From Streptomyces cellulosae (GTDB lineage Bacteria > Actinomycetota > Actinomycetes > Streptomycetales > Streptomycetaceae), in assembly GCA_014655195.1 (NCBI GenBank), contig BNBH01000048.1, positions 1 to 36,466 of the forward strand: a stretch of DNA of 36,466 bases, read 5' to 3'. Shown piece by piece: positions 16,551-24,186 of this stretch. The notes under the pieces are model-generated. The model was not told the origin of the DNA. It ran no database searches and was given only the letters and a program-made list of their open reading frames with translations. Numbering within the stretch: the first letter of the stretch is position 1; the number at the start of each line of letters is the position of its first letter. The translations under genes were made by a program, and so were the position numbers.

Positions 16551-17791
16551 GCCGCGGTGCTGCGGCTGTCGGGGGTCCGGTCGAGGACCGTCGTGACAGC
16601 ACGAGCGGCCTGGTCGGCGCGTGCACGCGCCTGCTGGCCGGTGGCGGCGGTGGTGATGAGGTAACCGAGCCGGCCCGTGTACAGGCTTCCTCCGTCGGCG
16701 GGGAGGAGGAGTTGGTTGCCGGGGCGGCAATGGAAGTGCAGCCGGTCCAGCCAATGCGGGCGGGGCCCGTCGTAGGTGAGGTGGGTGAGGGTGCCGGAGG
16801 TGTCCGGGTAGAGGAGCCGGATGGCGGCGGCCGAGGACCTGGTGGGCGTGAGGTCGGGGGCACGGTCGCAGGCGATGTCGGCGGCGGCACGAGGCAGGTC
16901 GATGCCGGTGGCGAGACGCACGAGGTGGCCGATCATGTCTCCGGCCAGGCGGGCGTTGACCTCGATGAGGCGGGGCTTGCCGTCGACGAGCCGCATCTCA
17001 ATGTGGCTGACGCCGTCGGTGATGCCGAGGGCGTTGATCGCCGCCCGGGCGGTCGGCGCGACGGTCTCCAGGAGCGGGTCGTCGGCGTCCACGCTATGGG
17101 CCAGCTGCTCGAAGTGCGGCGGGGGGCTGATGGTCTTGCGGTTGACCGCGACCACCGTGGTGGCGCCGCGGTAGGTGACGCACTCCACGGAGATCTCCGG
17201 CCCGTCGAGGAGCTCCTCGACGAGGACGCTGGTGCTCTCGGTTCCCTGACCGGCCGTCCGTTCGGCTACCTGGTAGGCGGCCGTGAGCTGATCGCGGTCG
17301 TCGACGCGGAGCACGCCGATGGCACCCGCATGGGAGGCGGGCTTCAGCACCACGGGGTAGCCGATCCGTTCGGCGGCGGCTTCGGCCTCCTGGCGGGTAC
17401 GCACGCTCACCGAAGCGGCCGAAGGCACGCCGTGGCGGGCGAACAGCGACCGAGCGGTGGCCTTGTTGCGGCACCCCTGCATCACTTCGGGTGCGGTGGT
17501 GGACAAGCCGAGCTGGCGCGCGAGGCGGGCGGTCGGGACCACGCTCCACTCGTCCCAGGTCATGACACCGGCGAGGTCGTGGCGTCCGGCCAAGGCCCGG
17601 CCCCCTGCCAGCAGAGCGGCAGGATCGCTGAGGTCCACGACGACGTGATCGGTGATGTGCGGCTTCTCCCAGAACGGTTCGGTGCCGGTGAGCAGCACGA
17701 CGTCGTAGGCGTCGGCGACCTGCTCAAGGCAGTAGCCGCGGTAGTTCTCATCTCCGGGAGCGACGACAAGTACAACAGGGCGGGCGAGCAA
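16547..17791 (-). CDS. ATP-grasp ligase (carboxylate-amine/amino-acid ligase type)
   Basis: This gene encodes 414 residues from a TTG start with GGAG eight bases upstream. The ATP-grasp parts are complete: an N-terminal preATP domain (VVLVVAPGDENYRGY); the ATP-binding K150 in YPVVLKP, followed by the loop SHAGAIGV; the hinge VEELLDGPEISVE; and the metal ligands E265 (HIEM), E277 and N279 (LIEVNARLAGD). This layout is that of the carbamoyl-phosphate-synthase-like ligases that include L-amino-acid and dipeptide ligases. They form an acyl-phosphate from a carboxylate and ATP and join it to an amine. The substrate is not predictable. Its neighbours are two MFS exporters, a HAD-like protein and two regulators. 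Confidence 0.85.
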   Translation of the reverse strand: MLARPVVLVVAPGDENYRGYCLEQVADAYDVVLLTGTEPFWEKPHITDHVVVDLSDPAALLAGGRALAGRHDLAGVMTWDEWSVVPTARLARQLGLSTTAPEVMQGCRNKATARSLFARHGVPSAASVSVRTRQEAEAAAERIGYPVVLKPASHAGAIGVLRVDDRDQLTAAYQVAERTAGQGTESTSVLVEELLDGPEISVECVTYRGATTVVAVNRKTISPPPHFEQLAHSVDADDPLLETVAPTARAAINALGITDGVSHIEMRLVDGKPRLIEVNARLAGDMIGHLVRLATGIDLPRAAADIACDRAPDLTPTRSSAAAIRLLYPDTSGTLTHLTYDGPRPHWLDRLHFHCRPGNQLLLPADGGSLYTGRLGYLITTAATGQQARARADQAARAVTTVLDRTPDSRSTAA

Positions 17792-17840
17792 AAGGAGTTC
17801 TCCGTATCGAGGGATGGTAGGGCGGGAAAAGGGGGGTGTC

Positions 17841-18143
17841 TCAGGCGGCGCGGCGACGGCGTAGCTCGAACGCGTCGGCCCAGTGGGGGTGGTCGTCGAT
17901 CAGGCGACGGGCGTAGAGAGCGGTGAAGTTGTTGTTCAGCCCGGCTACGCCGTACGGGAGTTGGCGACGAAGGTCTTCGAAGAGGTCCTTGAGGCTGACC
18001 CGTGTGGCTCCGGCGACCAGGCGGCGGGCGACCAGGCGTTCCAGGGCGCGGTATACGTGCGGGTTGCGGGCGTCGAAGGTGTGGAACTGCTCGGTGATGG
18101 TGCGGCCGGTCGCTCGGTGCGACCCGAGGGCGGCGATGGTCAT
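17841..18143 (-). CDS. conserved small protein of mobile elements, 100 residues
   Basis: The ATG at 18143 overlaps the stop of the MFS gene by four bases (ATGA). The core reads FHTFDARNPHVYRALERLV, then a basic helix, LKDLFEDLRRQL, and GLNNNFTALYARRLIDDHP followed by FELRRRRA. This N.P.VY..L...A..........L.E..R.......LNNN....YAR.......FE.R...A pattern is a small domain seen in many phages and mobile elements and has no known function. Finding it inside a transporter/ligase cassette suggests either recruitment as a regulator or DNA-binding partner, or chance insertion. It ends 49 bases before the ATP-grasp start. Confidence 0.68.
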   Translation of the reverse strand: MTIAALGSHRATGRTITEQFHTFDARNPHVYRALERLVARRLVAGATRVSLKDLFEDLRRQLPYGVAGLNNNFTALYARRLIDDHPHWADAFELRRRRAA

Positions 18144-19405
18144 AAAGGTTCTCCACGGGCCGAGGACAGCCGGGTCAGGTGCGCAGAGCTGGGTCGGTGC
18201 GCAGGCGGGCGAAGGCGCGGGCCGAGGGTTTGCAGGGCGGCGCAGGCGGTGATGACGTAGCCCAACGCGTCGGGCGGGGTGAGCGCGGTGAGCACACCGG
18301 CGACCGGGAAGGGCAGCAGAAGGATGAGGATGGTGGCCGACAGGGTGCTGCCGAACGTCTCCGGGGGGATCAGGCGGGAGCGCAGGGTGCGCAGGACGAC
18401 CGCCAGGCCGCCATCGGCTGCCATCAGGACCGCGACCATGACCAGGTAGGACAGATAGTCGGGGGCCAGGGCAGCAGCGAGACAGGCGAGCGAAGCGATG
18501 AGGGAGCAGGCTGCTCCCACTGGCCACAGACCCAGGCGGTCCAACGCGAACCGGCAGATGGTGACGGCCACCAGGGTGGCCGCCGCTGCGGCGGACCACA
18601 CCAGGCCGACGGCCGTGGTGGACTGCCCGAAGTGCTGGATGACGATCACGGGACCGGCTGCTTGGAGAAGGCCGATAGACAGGTTGGACAGGGTCAGCCC
18701 GGTCACCAACCAGCCGAGCGCCGGGAGCGCGCGGATGGTGCGCCATCCGGTGACGAGCCCGGCGCCGGGCCGCCCCTTCGGAGCGCGGGCCGGGGCAACG
18801 GGCGAGGGCGGTGTGCGCAGGGCGAGCAGCGCGGCGAGCAGCGAGAGCACGGTGACCACCGCGAGCATCGACGGCGGCCCGGCGAGCAGCAGCACACCGG
18901 CGAGCGCCGGTCCGGCCAAGGTCGCGGTCTGGTCGATGCCGAGCAGGACGGCCTGGACACGGTGAGCCCGAGGCCCCGCTCGGCGGCCGGCGGCGGCACC
19001 TGCGGTCTCGACGGCGATGTAACTGAACTCGGTGAGCACACCGGTCGCCGCCGCCAACACCATCACCGTCGCGGTCGCCACGGCACCGGACGGGTAGAGG
19101 TACAGCAGGACCGCGCCGGCAGCGAAAGCCACCGCCCGTCCCAGGGAAGCGAGGTGAAAGACCACCGAGGCGCCGCGCCGGTCGACGATCGATCCGGCCC
19201 AACCGAACGCTGCCAGGCGCGGGATCCACTCCAGGGCGAAGGCGGCCCCTGTCAGTACGGCGGAGCCAGTCGTGGCCAGAATCAGCAACGGAATGCCGTA
19301 GGTGGACATCGCGAACGCCAACGCGTCCGCCGTGCGCGGCAGGTAGATGCTGCTCATCAGCCCGGCAGTGTGGCGTGCGTGCCGGGGTGTGACCGCTGCG
19401 CTCAC
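18140..19405 (-). CDS. MFS transporter (EntS/MFS_3-like efflux type)
   Basis: This gene encodes 421 residues from the GTG at 19405, overlapping the winged-helix gene by four bases. The N-terminus (YLPRTADALAFAMSTYGIPLL) and the loop WAGSIVDRRG match the efflux-type MFS branch that includes EntS and macrolide exporters. There are about 12 helices, with a Pro/Arg-rich cytoplasmic loop in the middle (RTPPSPVAPARAPKGRPGAG). It is a different branch from the other MFS protein of this cassette (15399-16550), so this is not a tandem duplication. The likely role is export of a small molecule or self-resistance; the substrate is unknown. Confidence 0.82.
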   Translation of the reverse strand: MSAAVTPRHARHTAGLMSSIYLPRTADALAFAMSTYGIPLLILATTGSAVLTGAAFALEWIPRLAAFGWAGSIVDRRGASVVFHLASLGRAVAFAAGAVLLYLYPSGAVATATVMVLAAATGVLTEFSYIAVETAGAAAGRRAGPRAHRVQAVLLGIDQTATLAGPALAGVLLLAGPPSMLAVVTVLSLLAALLALRTPPSPVAPARAPKGRPGAGLVTGWRTIRALPALGWLVTGLTLSNLSIGLLQAAGPVIVIQHFGQSTTAVGLVWSAAAAATLVAVTICRFALDRLGLWPVGAACSLIASLACLAAALAPDYLSYLVMVAVLMAADGGLAVVLRTLRSRLIPPETFGSTLSATILILLLPFPVAGVLTALTPPDALGYVITACAALQTLGPRLRPPAHRPSSAHLTRLSSARGEPL

Positions 19406-19917
19406 GCGGCCCGCTCGGGCTCGGCCCTGGCCACCTGGGAGTTCCCTGCCAGCCACTGGATCAGGAGCGTGCGGGCACAGGCCAGGCCCGCCTCAGCCTC
19501 CACGCTGATGGGGCGCACGTTGGGTAGGGGTGCGGGGCGGTCGGCGTTCTCGGGGGTGAGCGATGGTGCCAGCAGGCCGAGGGCATGCTGGACACGGCTG
19601 CTGAACTCGCATGCGACGGCGGGGAGCGAGTGACGTCGCGCCCACCGGGCTAGCGCGTCGTACAGGTCGGCCAGCTCCATTCCTGAGTCCGTGAGTTCCA
19701 GACTGGCGCCGGGCGCGACCCGTACGAGGCCGTGGGCGCGGGCCATGTCGGATGCACTGCGCAGTTGGTGTGTGGAAAGGTCGGGCAGGGTCCCGGCGAG
19801 CCGACGCGGCGGTATGGCGCCGTTGTCGTCGATCTCGGTGACCAGACGGATCAAGGAGCGCGAGGCCAGCAGTTCGACAGCGCGACGCGCTTCGGCAGGG
19901 GTGAAGGAAGCGTTCAT
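19402..19917 (-). CDS. winged-helix transcription regulator
   Basis: This gene encodes 171 residues from the ATG at 19917 (ATGA overlap with the regulator gene upstream). The fold pattern is a winged helix: LIRLVTEIDDNGAIPPRRLAGTLPDLSTHQLRSAS as helices 1-3, GLVRVAPGASLELTDSGMEL as the wing, and a C-terminal helix DLYDALARWARRH like the dimer helix of HxlR proteins. The last 60 residues are extra. It is cotranscribed with the double HxlR gene and the exporter, which suggests control of the cassette, perhaps by a ligand or redox signal. Confidence 0.68.
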   Translation of the reverse strand: MNASFTPAEARRAVELLASRSLIRLVTEIDDNGAIPPRRLAGTLPDLSTHQLRSASDMARAHGLVRVAPGASLELTDSGMELADLYDALARWARRHSLPAVACEFSSRVQHALGLLAPSLTPENADRPAPLPNVRPISVEAEAGLACARTLLIQWLAGNSQVARAEPERAA

Positions 19918-20756
19918 CGGCGCGGTCCTCCCGCCGAGATGACTGCCGTCGGGCGGCCGGCGGCGGCGTGCGAGAAAAGGTCGCGGTGGTGCCATACCGG
20001 GGACGACCCAACCGCCCGAGTGGGTGGCAGCGCCGCGGGCGTCGGCCGTGACTGGCTGCTGACCCACGGCCTCGGCGCGCTCTTGGCCTGCAACTGGCCC
20101 CAGACGGGGTGGCGGACCGCTTGGTCAAGGGGCTGCCCGGCGGACCAGGCGGACAGCGTGCCGAGCACGGGGCCCAGGGCATCGCCGGCGGCGGACAGCC
20201 GGTAGGGCCGGCCGTTTCCCTCAGTGTCGACCAGACCGTCGGCAACGAGCTGGCGCAACGGCGGATAGATGTTCGTCCAGTCGCTGCTGGGCATCACGAT
20301 CCGGGCCAGAACCCGGCCGCTGACCTCCTTACGCGACTTGAGCACCCACAGGATGGCCGCGGCGTGGCGCCGGGTGAGCAGGGTGAGGCTGTCCTCGATC
20401 TGCTCGATCGCTGCCAGCGGGCGCTCCGCCTTCTCCAGATGCTCCTCGGCCCAGGTGACGATCATCGGCAGGATCGGCAGCAGGGCAGTGGCTCGCTCGG
20501 TGTGGCCGTAGGTCACGTGCCGTGCGGTGTGTTCGGTGCGCTCGACAAGTCCGGCGTCGCACAGCGCCTTGAGCTTGGGGTGGAGCTGGCCGTTCTGCAG
20601 CCAGGACACCTTGGCCGCCAGTTCGCTGTAGCGCAGCGGCGGGCCGGAGAGGGCCAGCAGGATCCTCACGTTCCAACGCGGGGTGATCATGGCGAGGGCC
20701 TCGGTGACCCGGGTGATGTCAGCGTCGGCATCGGGGGGCAGAGCGGTGATGGCCAA
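19914..20756 (-). CDS. regulator with two HxlR-type winged-helix domains in tandem
   Basis: This gene encodes 280 residues from a TTG start with AGGAG upstream. Domain 1 (about 15-105) has MITPRWNVRILLALSGPPLRYSEL, then LHPKLKALCDAGLVER, and LPILPMIVTWAEEHL. Domain 2 (about 120-215) has LLTRRHAAAILWVLKSRKEVS, LRQLVADGLVDTEGNGRPY, and LGPVLGTLSAWSAGQ. HxlR proteins normally have one domain and dimerise, so this is a covalent double. The C-terminal 65 residues are Pro/Ala-rich. It is the first gene of the overlapping run 20756-14776, 42 bases after the gene upstream. It is probably the main local regulator. Confidence 0.75.
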   Translation of the reverse strand: MAITALPPDADADITRVTEALAMITPRWNVRILLALSGPPLRYSELAAKVSWLQNGQLHPKLKALCDAGLVERTEHTARHVTYGHTERATALLPILPMIVTWAEEHLEKAERPLAAIEQIEDSLTLLTRRHAAAILWVLKSRKEVSGRVLARIVMPSSDWTNIYPPLRQLVADGLVDTEGNGRPYRLSAAGDALGPVLGTLSAWSAGQPLDQAVRHPVWGQLQAKSAPRPWVSSQSRPTPAALPPTRAVGSSPVWHHRDLFSHAAAGRPTAVISAGGPRR

Positions 20757-20798
20757 GGGAGGAACTCCTGGGTGAAAGGAAAGGGGGATCGCCTGGGA

Positions 20799-21212
20799 TC
20801 AGCGGCTGTGTGCCACGCTCTGGGCCGCAAGGGGCGCGGCCGAGGCAAGCGGTGAGGGAGTCGGCGAGGCAGGCGTCGGGGCCGGGGCGCGGGCCAGGCT
20901 CTGCAGGACGGCGGCGATCGACTTGGCCTGGATCTCGCGGATGGCGACGGCCTCAGCGAGTCGGCGGGTGCCGTCGAGGAGGTGGGAGACCTCGTGCGGG
21001 CCGATCTGCCGCTCGGGGTGGATGAGCCGGGTGAGGTGGTCGCGGTGGAAGTCGATGCTGCGCTCGGCCAGGGCGAGGGTGTCGTGCATGCCGAGCAGGG
21101 CGGAGAGCATGCCGGGTGGCTGGTCCTGTGCGTGGGCTCTGAGGTCGGCGAGCGGTGCGCCGTACAGGTCCTCGATCCGTCCGGCTATGTCAGTGGACGT
21201 GAAGTGGAGCAA
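20799..21212 (-). CDS. unknown soluble helical protein
   Basis: Two starts are possible: TTG at 21212, just after the upstream stop, or GTG at 21254, which would overlap the upstream gene by 32 bases. I use the TTG. The product has about 137 residues and is mainly helical (IAGRIEDLYGAPLADLRAHA; MLSALLGMHDTLALAERSIDFHRDHLTRL; VSHLLDGTRRLAEAVAIREIQ), with a Pro/Ala/Ser tail. There is no signal peptide and no recognised family. It lies in a run of small leftward genes of an accessory operon. Confidence 0.55.
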   Translation of the reverse strand: MLHFTSTDIAGRIEDLYGAPLADLRAHAQDQPPGMLSALLGMHDTLALAERSIDFHRDHLTRLIHPERQIGPHEVSHLLDGTRRLAEAVAIREIQAKSIAAVLQSLARAPAPTPASPTPSPLASAAPLAAQSVAHSR

Positions 21213-21222
21213 TTGGGGGCTT

Positions 21223-21666
21223 TCACGGTCGGCGGGCCTGGGCCGCCCCGGCACGCTGGGGTGCCGGGGCGGCAGACGGGGGCAGGGTGGCGGTGGCCCT
21301 GAGCTGAGCCGTTCGTACGGGCCGGGACTGCTGGGCGGGCGGGGGCATGGTGCGCAGCAGCTCGCCTAGGGCTGCGCGGTAGCCGTCGCGGGCCTCCAGT
21401 GCTGCTTCCAGCCACTGCGCGTCGAAGCGGAGCTTGTCCGCCGACAGTTCGTCCATGTCAAGGTCGGGATCCATGTCGGCGTGGACACGGTCGCGGACGC
21501 GGGTGACCTGCTCCTCGGTGAGCGCCAGGAACGAGCGCAGCTCCAGAGCGTGGGCGAGTGCGGGTGGAGCGTCGTGACCGGCAGCCGCCTCGTACAGCTC
21601 GGGTACCGGGTTCCCGAAGACCTTCTGCAGGTCGGCGTCCATGGTGCTGGCCTTGTCCCGGCTCAT
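21223..21666 (-). CDS. unknown helical protein
   Basis: The ATG at 21666 overlaps the stop of the gene upstream (ATGA); longer open frames upstream are shadows. The product has 147 residues: a helical N-terminus (TMDADLQKVFGNPVPELYEAA), an acidic stretch (RVHADMDPDLDMDELSADKL), a helix (QWLEAALEARDGYRAALGELL) and a Pro/Ala/Arg tail. No family is recognised. Its coupling to the 160-residue gene upstream suggests the two products act together. Confidence 0.58.
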   Translation of the reverse strand: MSRDKASTMDADLQKVFGNPVPELYEAAAGHDAPPALAHALELRSFLALTEEQVTRVRDRVHADMDPDLDMDELSADKLRFDAQWLEAALEARDGYRAALGELLRTMPPPAQQSRPVRTAQLRATATLPPSAAPAPQRAGAAQARRP

Positions 21667-22145
21667 CGGGCGGACCGTGCTGGCTCCCACGCCGACGCCG
21701 GCGCGGGTGCCCCTGCCGGCCGGTTGGGGGCGCTGGTCTGCACCGCCGGGCCGCTTCGGGGCCGGAGACGGGCCAGGCGCTCTGCGGCGAGGCCCTTCTT
21801 GCCCGGAGCGTCCGGGTCGAGGAGCCAACGTACGACCATGGCCCGGCCGTCGCGGGCAGTGACGGCGGCGTTCACTCGGTGGGCGAGGCCCATCGTCGGA
21901 TCGTCGACCTCGCTGGGCTGGGTCTGCAGGGCTGCGACGAGGTCGTCCTCCGCACGCTCCAGCACGGACTGTGCCTCGACGAGAAGGCCGTGCCACTTGA
22001 CGACGTCGGTGGCGTCCTGGTTCGCAGTCGGAGCGGCGGCGACCGCGGCCTTCAACTGGTCCATGCCCATGTCGAAGCGGGCCTCGATCCGTTCGGTGAG
22101 CACGCCCACGACATCCGCAGACTCATCGGATATGCCGTCGGTCAA
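21663..22145 (-). CDS. unknown helical protein
   Basis: This gene encodes 160 residues from a TTG start with AGGAG six bases upstream. It is helical and acidic in the first 120 residues (SADVVGVLTERIEARFDMGMDQL; WHGLLVEAQSVLERAEDDLVAALQ), with a basic Pro/Ala tail. No signal peptide, membrane segment or known domain is seen. It is the first gene after the terminator at 22208-22225 and is coupled to the next gene by ATGA. Confidence 0.58.
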   Translation of the reverse strand: MTDGISDESADVVGVLTERIEARFDMGMDQLKAAVAAAPTANQDATDVVKWHGLLVEAQSVLERAEDDLVAALQTQPSEVDDPTMGLAHRVNAAVTARDGRAMVVRWLLDPDAPGKKGLAAERLARLRPRSGPAVQTSAPNRPAGAPAPASAWEPARSAR

Positions 22146-22207
22146 AGGGATCTCCTGTTCTGGATAGGCCGGTGTCTGGGGAATGTAAGAGGCGGCTGTA
22201 CTCGGTG

Positions 22208-22225
22208 CCCGCGCCGCTTCGCGGG
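22208..22225 (-). terminator. hairpin after the SH3-like secreted protein gene
   Basis: A 6-bp GC stem (CCCGCG and CGCGGG) with a 6-base loop lies 19 bases beyond the stop codon of the leftward gene ending at 22245. It is short, so attenuation rather than full stop is possible. Confidence 0.5.
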
Positions 22226-22244
22226 ACGTGCTGGGTCCGGCCAG

Positions 22245-22598
22245 TCAGTCCAGGCACATGCGAACGTCGCGGTAGACGTACGTGCCGGAGACCCAGCCCT
22301 TGACCCCGGTCGTCTTGTCCGTGATGTAGAGCCAGTTGCCGCTCCTCTTGGCCACGCTGAACTTGTGGTTCTTGTAGAGCACGCCGAGCGCGGTGGACTT
22401 CGAGCTGGCCTTGGACCGGATGATCACGGCCTTGGCGTGCACCTCGTAAGGGAGCGGCGGCAGGTTGTGGCAGCTCACGGCAGGGGTGGCGGTTGCTACG
22501 GTGGGTACGGTCGCGGCGCTGGCAGTCGTGGCGGACAGCGCCGGCAGCGCGAGCGCGCCGAGCATCGCCGCGGATATGGCAATTCGGGTGGAGCGCAT
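22245..22598 (-). CDS. secreted SH3-like small protein
   Basis: This gene encodes 117 residues. The ATG has CGGAGG upstream at good spacing. A Sec signal (MRSTRIAISAAMLGALALP...TASA) is followed by a bacterial SH3 domain: VIIRSKASSKSTALGVLYKNHKF, then WLYITDKTTGVKGWVSG. Cys43 and Cys115 frame the domain and may form a disulfide. Bacterial SH3 domains often bind cell-wall peptides. It lies between two hairpins, and a TATACA box lies about 67 bases upstream of the start (22665-22670 on this strand), so it may have its own promoter. A similar protein is encoded at 28045-28410 in the transfer operon. Confidence 0.75.
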   Translation of the reverse strand: MRSTRIAISAAMLGALALPALSATTASAATVPTVATATPAVSCHNLPPLPYEVHAKAVIIRSKASSKSTALGVLYKNHKFSVAKRSGNWLYITDKTTGVKGWVSGTYVYRDVRMCLD

Positions 22599-22682
22599 GC
22601 GGAAGAAACCTCCGTGAAGGCACAGGGAATGCGGGGAAGAGGCCGCGGGAGTTGTTCCGGCGGCTGTATAAGAGTCCGGAGA

Positions 22683-22707
22683 ATCGCCGGTTTGGCTAAC
22701 CGGCGAT
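22683..22707 (-). terminator. hairpin terminator after the 247-residue gene
   Basis: A perfect 10-bp stem (ATCGCCGGTT with AACCGGCGAT) and a 5-base loop lie 38 bases beyond the stop of the leftward gene ending at 22746. It separates that unit from the SH3-like gene. Confidence 0.75.
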
Positions 22708-22745
22708 CGTCGGCTATGTTGCGCCGCCCGACTCAGGCTGAGCGC

Positions 22746-23489
22746 TCAACGTGAACGGCCTGGCTGGCGCGGGGCAGGGGCTTTCGCCACGCTGGCCGGG
22801 TGGCTGGCGGTGACTGCCGAACGAACCGGCGGGAGAGGGGCGGCCTCGCCGGTGAGGCGGTCGTTGCACCACTGCAGGGCCTCATCGGCCGTGTCGAAGC
22901 CACCCTCGCGCAGGGTGTGCGTCCACCTCTCGGTATCGACCTCCTCGACCACCACGCGGAACGGTCCGGGGGCTTGCTCGTCCCGGGCACGCAGAACCAC
23001 GACGATGACCATGTCGTCCGGGTCGTCGCTGGTGTAGGAGTAGCCCATGGCGTAGCGATCGCCGTCACCGACGAGGCGTCGCTCCAGTGCTCGCGTGGCC
23101 TCGTCCGCTGGAGGCGGTCCCGATTCGGCGTCGAGGTCGATGGCGTCGTGCGGGCAGCCGCGGTGGATGAGCCAGGACTGCGCCATCGCAGGCAGCGGCA
23201 GCGATGCCTGCTCGAAGCTGAACGTCTGCTTTTCGTAGTCCCGTTGCAGATGCACGGCGAGTATCTGGGGCTTGCCGGGGTGTCCCCAGATGGCGGTGCG
23301 GTCGAACAGCACGTAGTAGCTGTTCGGGCCGTCGTGGTGTTCGGCGAGGGGGACGAGCATGTCCTCGTGGACAGCGACCTTGCGGTAGAAGTCGAGGTAC
23401 CTCTCCTCGTCGGAGTCGAGGTCGTCCAATTCGAAGTCGACGTGGGGGATGGACTTCTGGACCAGCGCCGGTTCGGTGGGGAACAACAA
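22746..23489 (-). CDS. unknown 247-residue protein
   Basis: The TTG at 23489 has AAAGG upstream; other in-frame starts lie deep in the conserved part. The protein is acidic at the N-terminus (DFELDDLDSDEERYLDFYRKV), then strand-rich (NSYYVLFDRTAIWGHPGK; MVIVVVLRARDE), with a Pro/Ala-rich tail. No signal peptide is seen and I do not recognise a family. It follows the small winged-helix gene by 34 bases and ends before a terminator. Confidence 0.62.
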   Translation of the reverse strand: MLFPTEPALVQKSIPHVDFELDDLDSDEERYLDFYRKVAVHEDMLVPLAEHHDGPNSYYVLFDRTAIWGHPGKPQILAVHLQRDYEKQTFSFEQASLPLPAMAQSWLIHRGCPHDAIDLDAESGPPPADEATRALERRLVGDGDRYAMGYSYTSDDPDDMVIVVVLRARDEQAPGPFRVVVEEVDTERWTHTLREGGFDTADEALQWCNDRLTGEAAPLPPVRSAVTASHPASVAKAPAPRQPGRSR

Positions 23490-23523
23490 GAGCCTTTCGG
23501 GATCGGTGGAGTTCAGCGCCGCT

Positions 23524-23913
23524 TCATGGGAGTGGACGGCGAGGCGCCGGGGCGAGCCGGGCTCTTCGGCGCGCGCGTCGTTGGAGTCCGGCGTCGGTGA
23601 GGGAGACGGGCTGGCCGGCGTGTACCGGGTGGCTGGTGTCCCGGACGATCAGGCCGACGCGTTGCAGTTTCTGCATCTGGGGGTAGGGGATGCGGGTGCC
23701 GGAGGAGGCGGTCACGGATGCTCTGCCGGTCAGGAGGTGTTCGTGGAGCTTGGCACCGCCGACGATGGCGAGCAGTGCCGCCCGGTCATCGGTCGAAAGC
23801 GGTGGTCCGTCGGGCCTCGACGCTGAGGCGGCGGCCTCGATGGGCTCTAGGGCGGCGAGCACCTTTTGGGTGGCGGCGTGGCGCGCGTCGGTGGCTACCT
23901 CCAGTTGGTCCAC
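23524..23913 (-). CDS. small winged-helix-like protein, possibly 5'-truncated
   Basis: The first usable start in this frame is GTG at 23913. Residues 45-110 resemble a winged helix: RAALLAIVGGAKLHEHLLTG, IPYPQMQKLQRVGLI and VSLTDAGLQ. The same frame is convincingly coding for about 10 codons before the GTG (GALFVRIDRT) but has no start there. The upstream DNA also carries protein-like sequence in another frame, broken by a stop. The gene may have lost its 5' end. Confidence 0.5.
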   Translation of the reverse strand: MDQLEVATDARHAATQKVLAALEPIEAAASASRPDGPPLSTDDRAALLAIVGGAKLHEHLLTGRASVTASSGTRIPYPQMQKLQRVGLIVRDTSHPVHAGQPVSLTDAGLQRRARRRARLAPAPRRPLP

Positions 23914-24186
23914 GGTGCGGTCGATGCGTACGAAGAGGGCGCCTCGACAGGGAACTCGCCGCTCATGAGCCGGTTGAGCAGCTTGAAGTGGAAGGTGACG
24001 CCGATCTAGGCGTTGGCCGGCGTGCGGTGCCGGTCAACCAGCTGGGCGTGTGGTTCGTCGAGGGCGCCGCGGTTGCGGTAGGCTCACAGGGCGTCGATGC
24101 CGTGGCCGGTGATGGTCGAGCTGCATGACCGCACGCCGGGCGGGTGTCGGCGCGGGTTGAGGGGGCATGGGCGACGCTCCGTGCGT
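23914..24186 (-). pseudogene. decayed coding sequence, no intact gene
   Basis: Read leftward, one frame gives NRGALDEPHAQLVDRHRTPAN, an in-frame TAG (complement at about 24006), then IGVTFHFKLLNRLMSGEF, after which natural-looking sequence continues in the frame of the downstream gene. This suggests a gene broken by a stop and a frameshift. I do not recognise the family. Nothing else is visible in this 273-bp gap. Confidence 0.35.
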
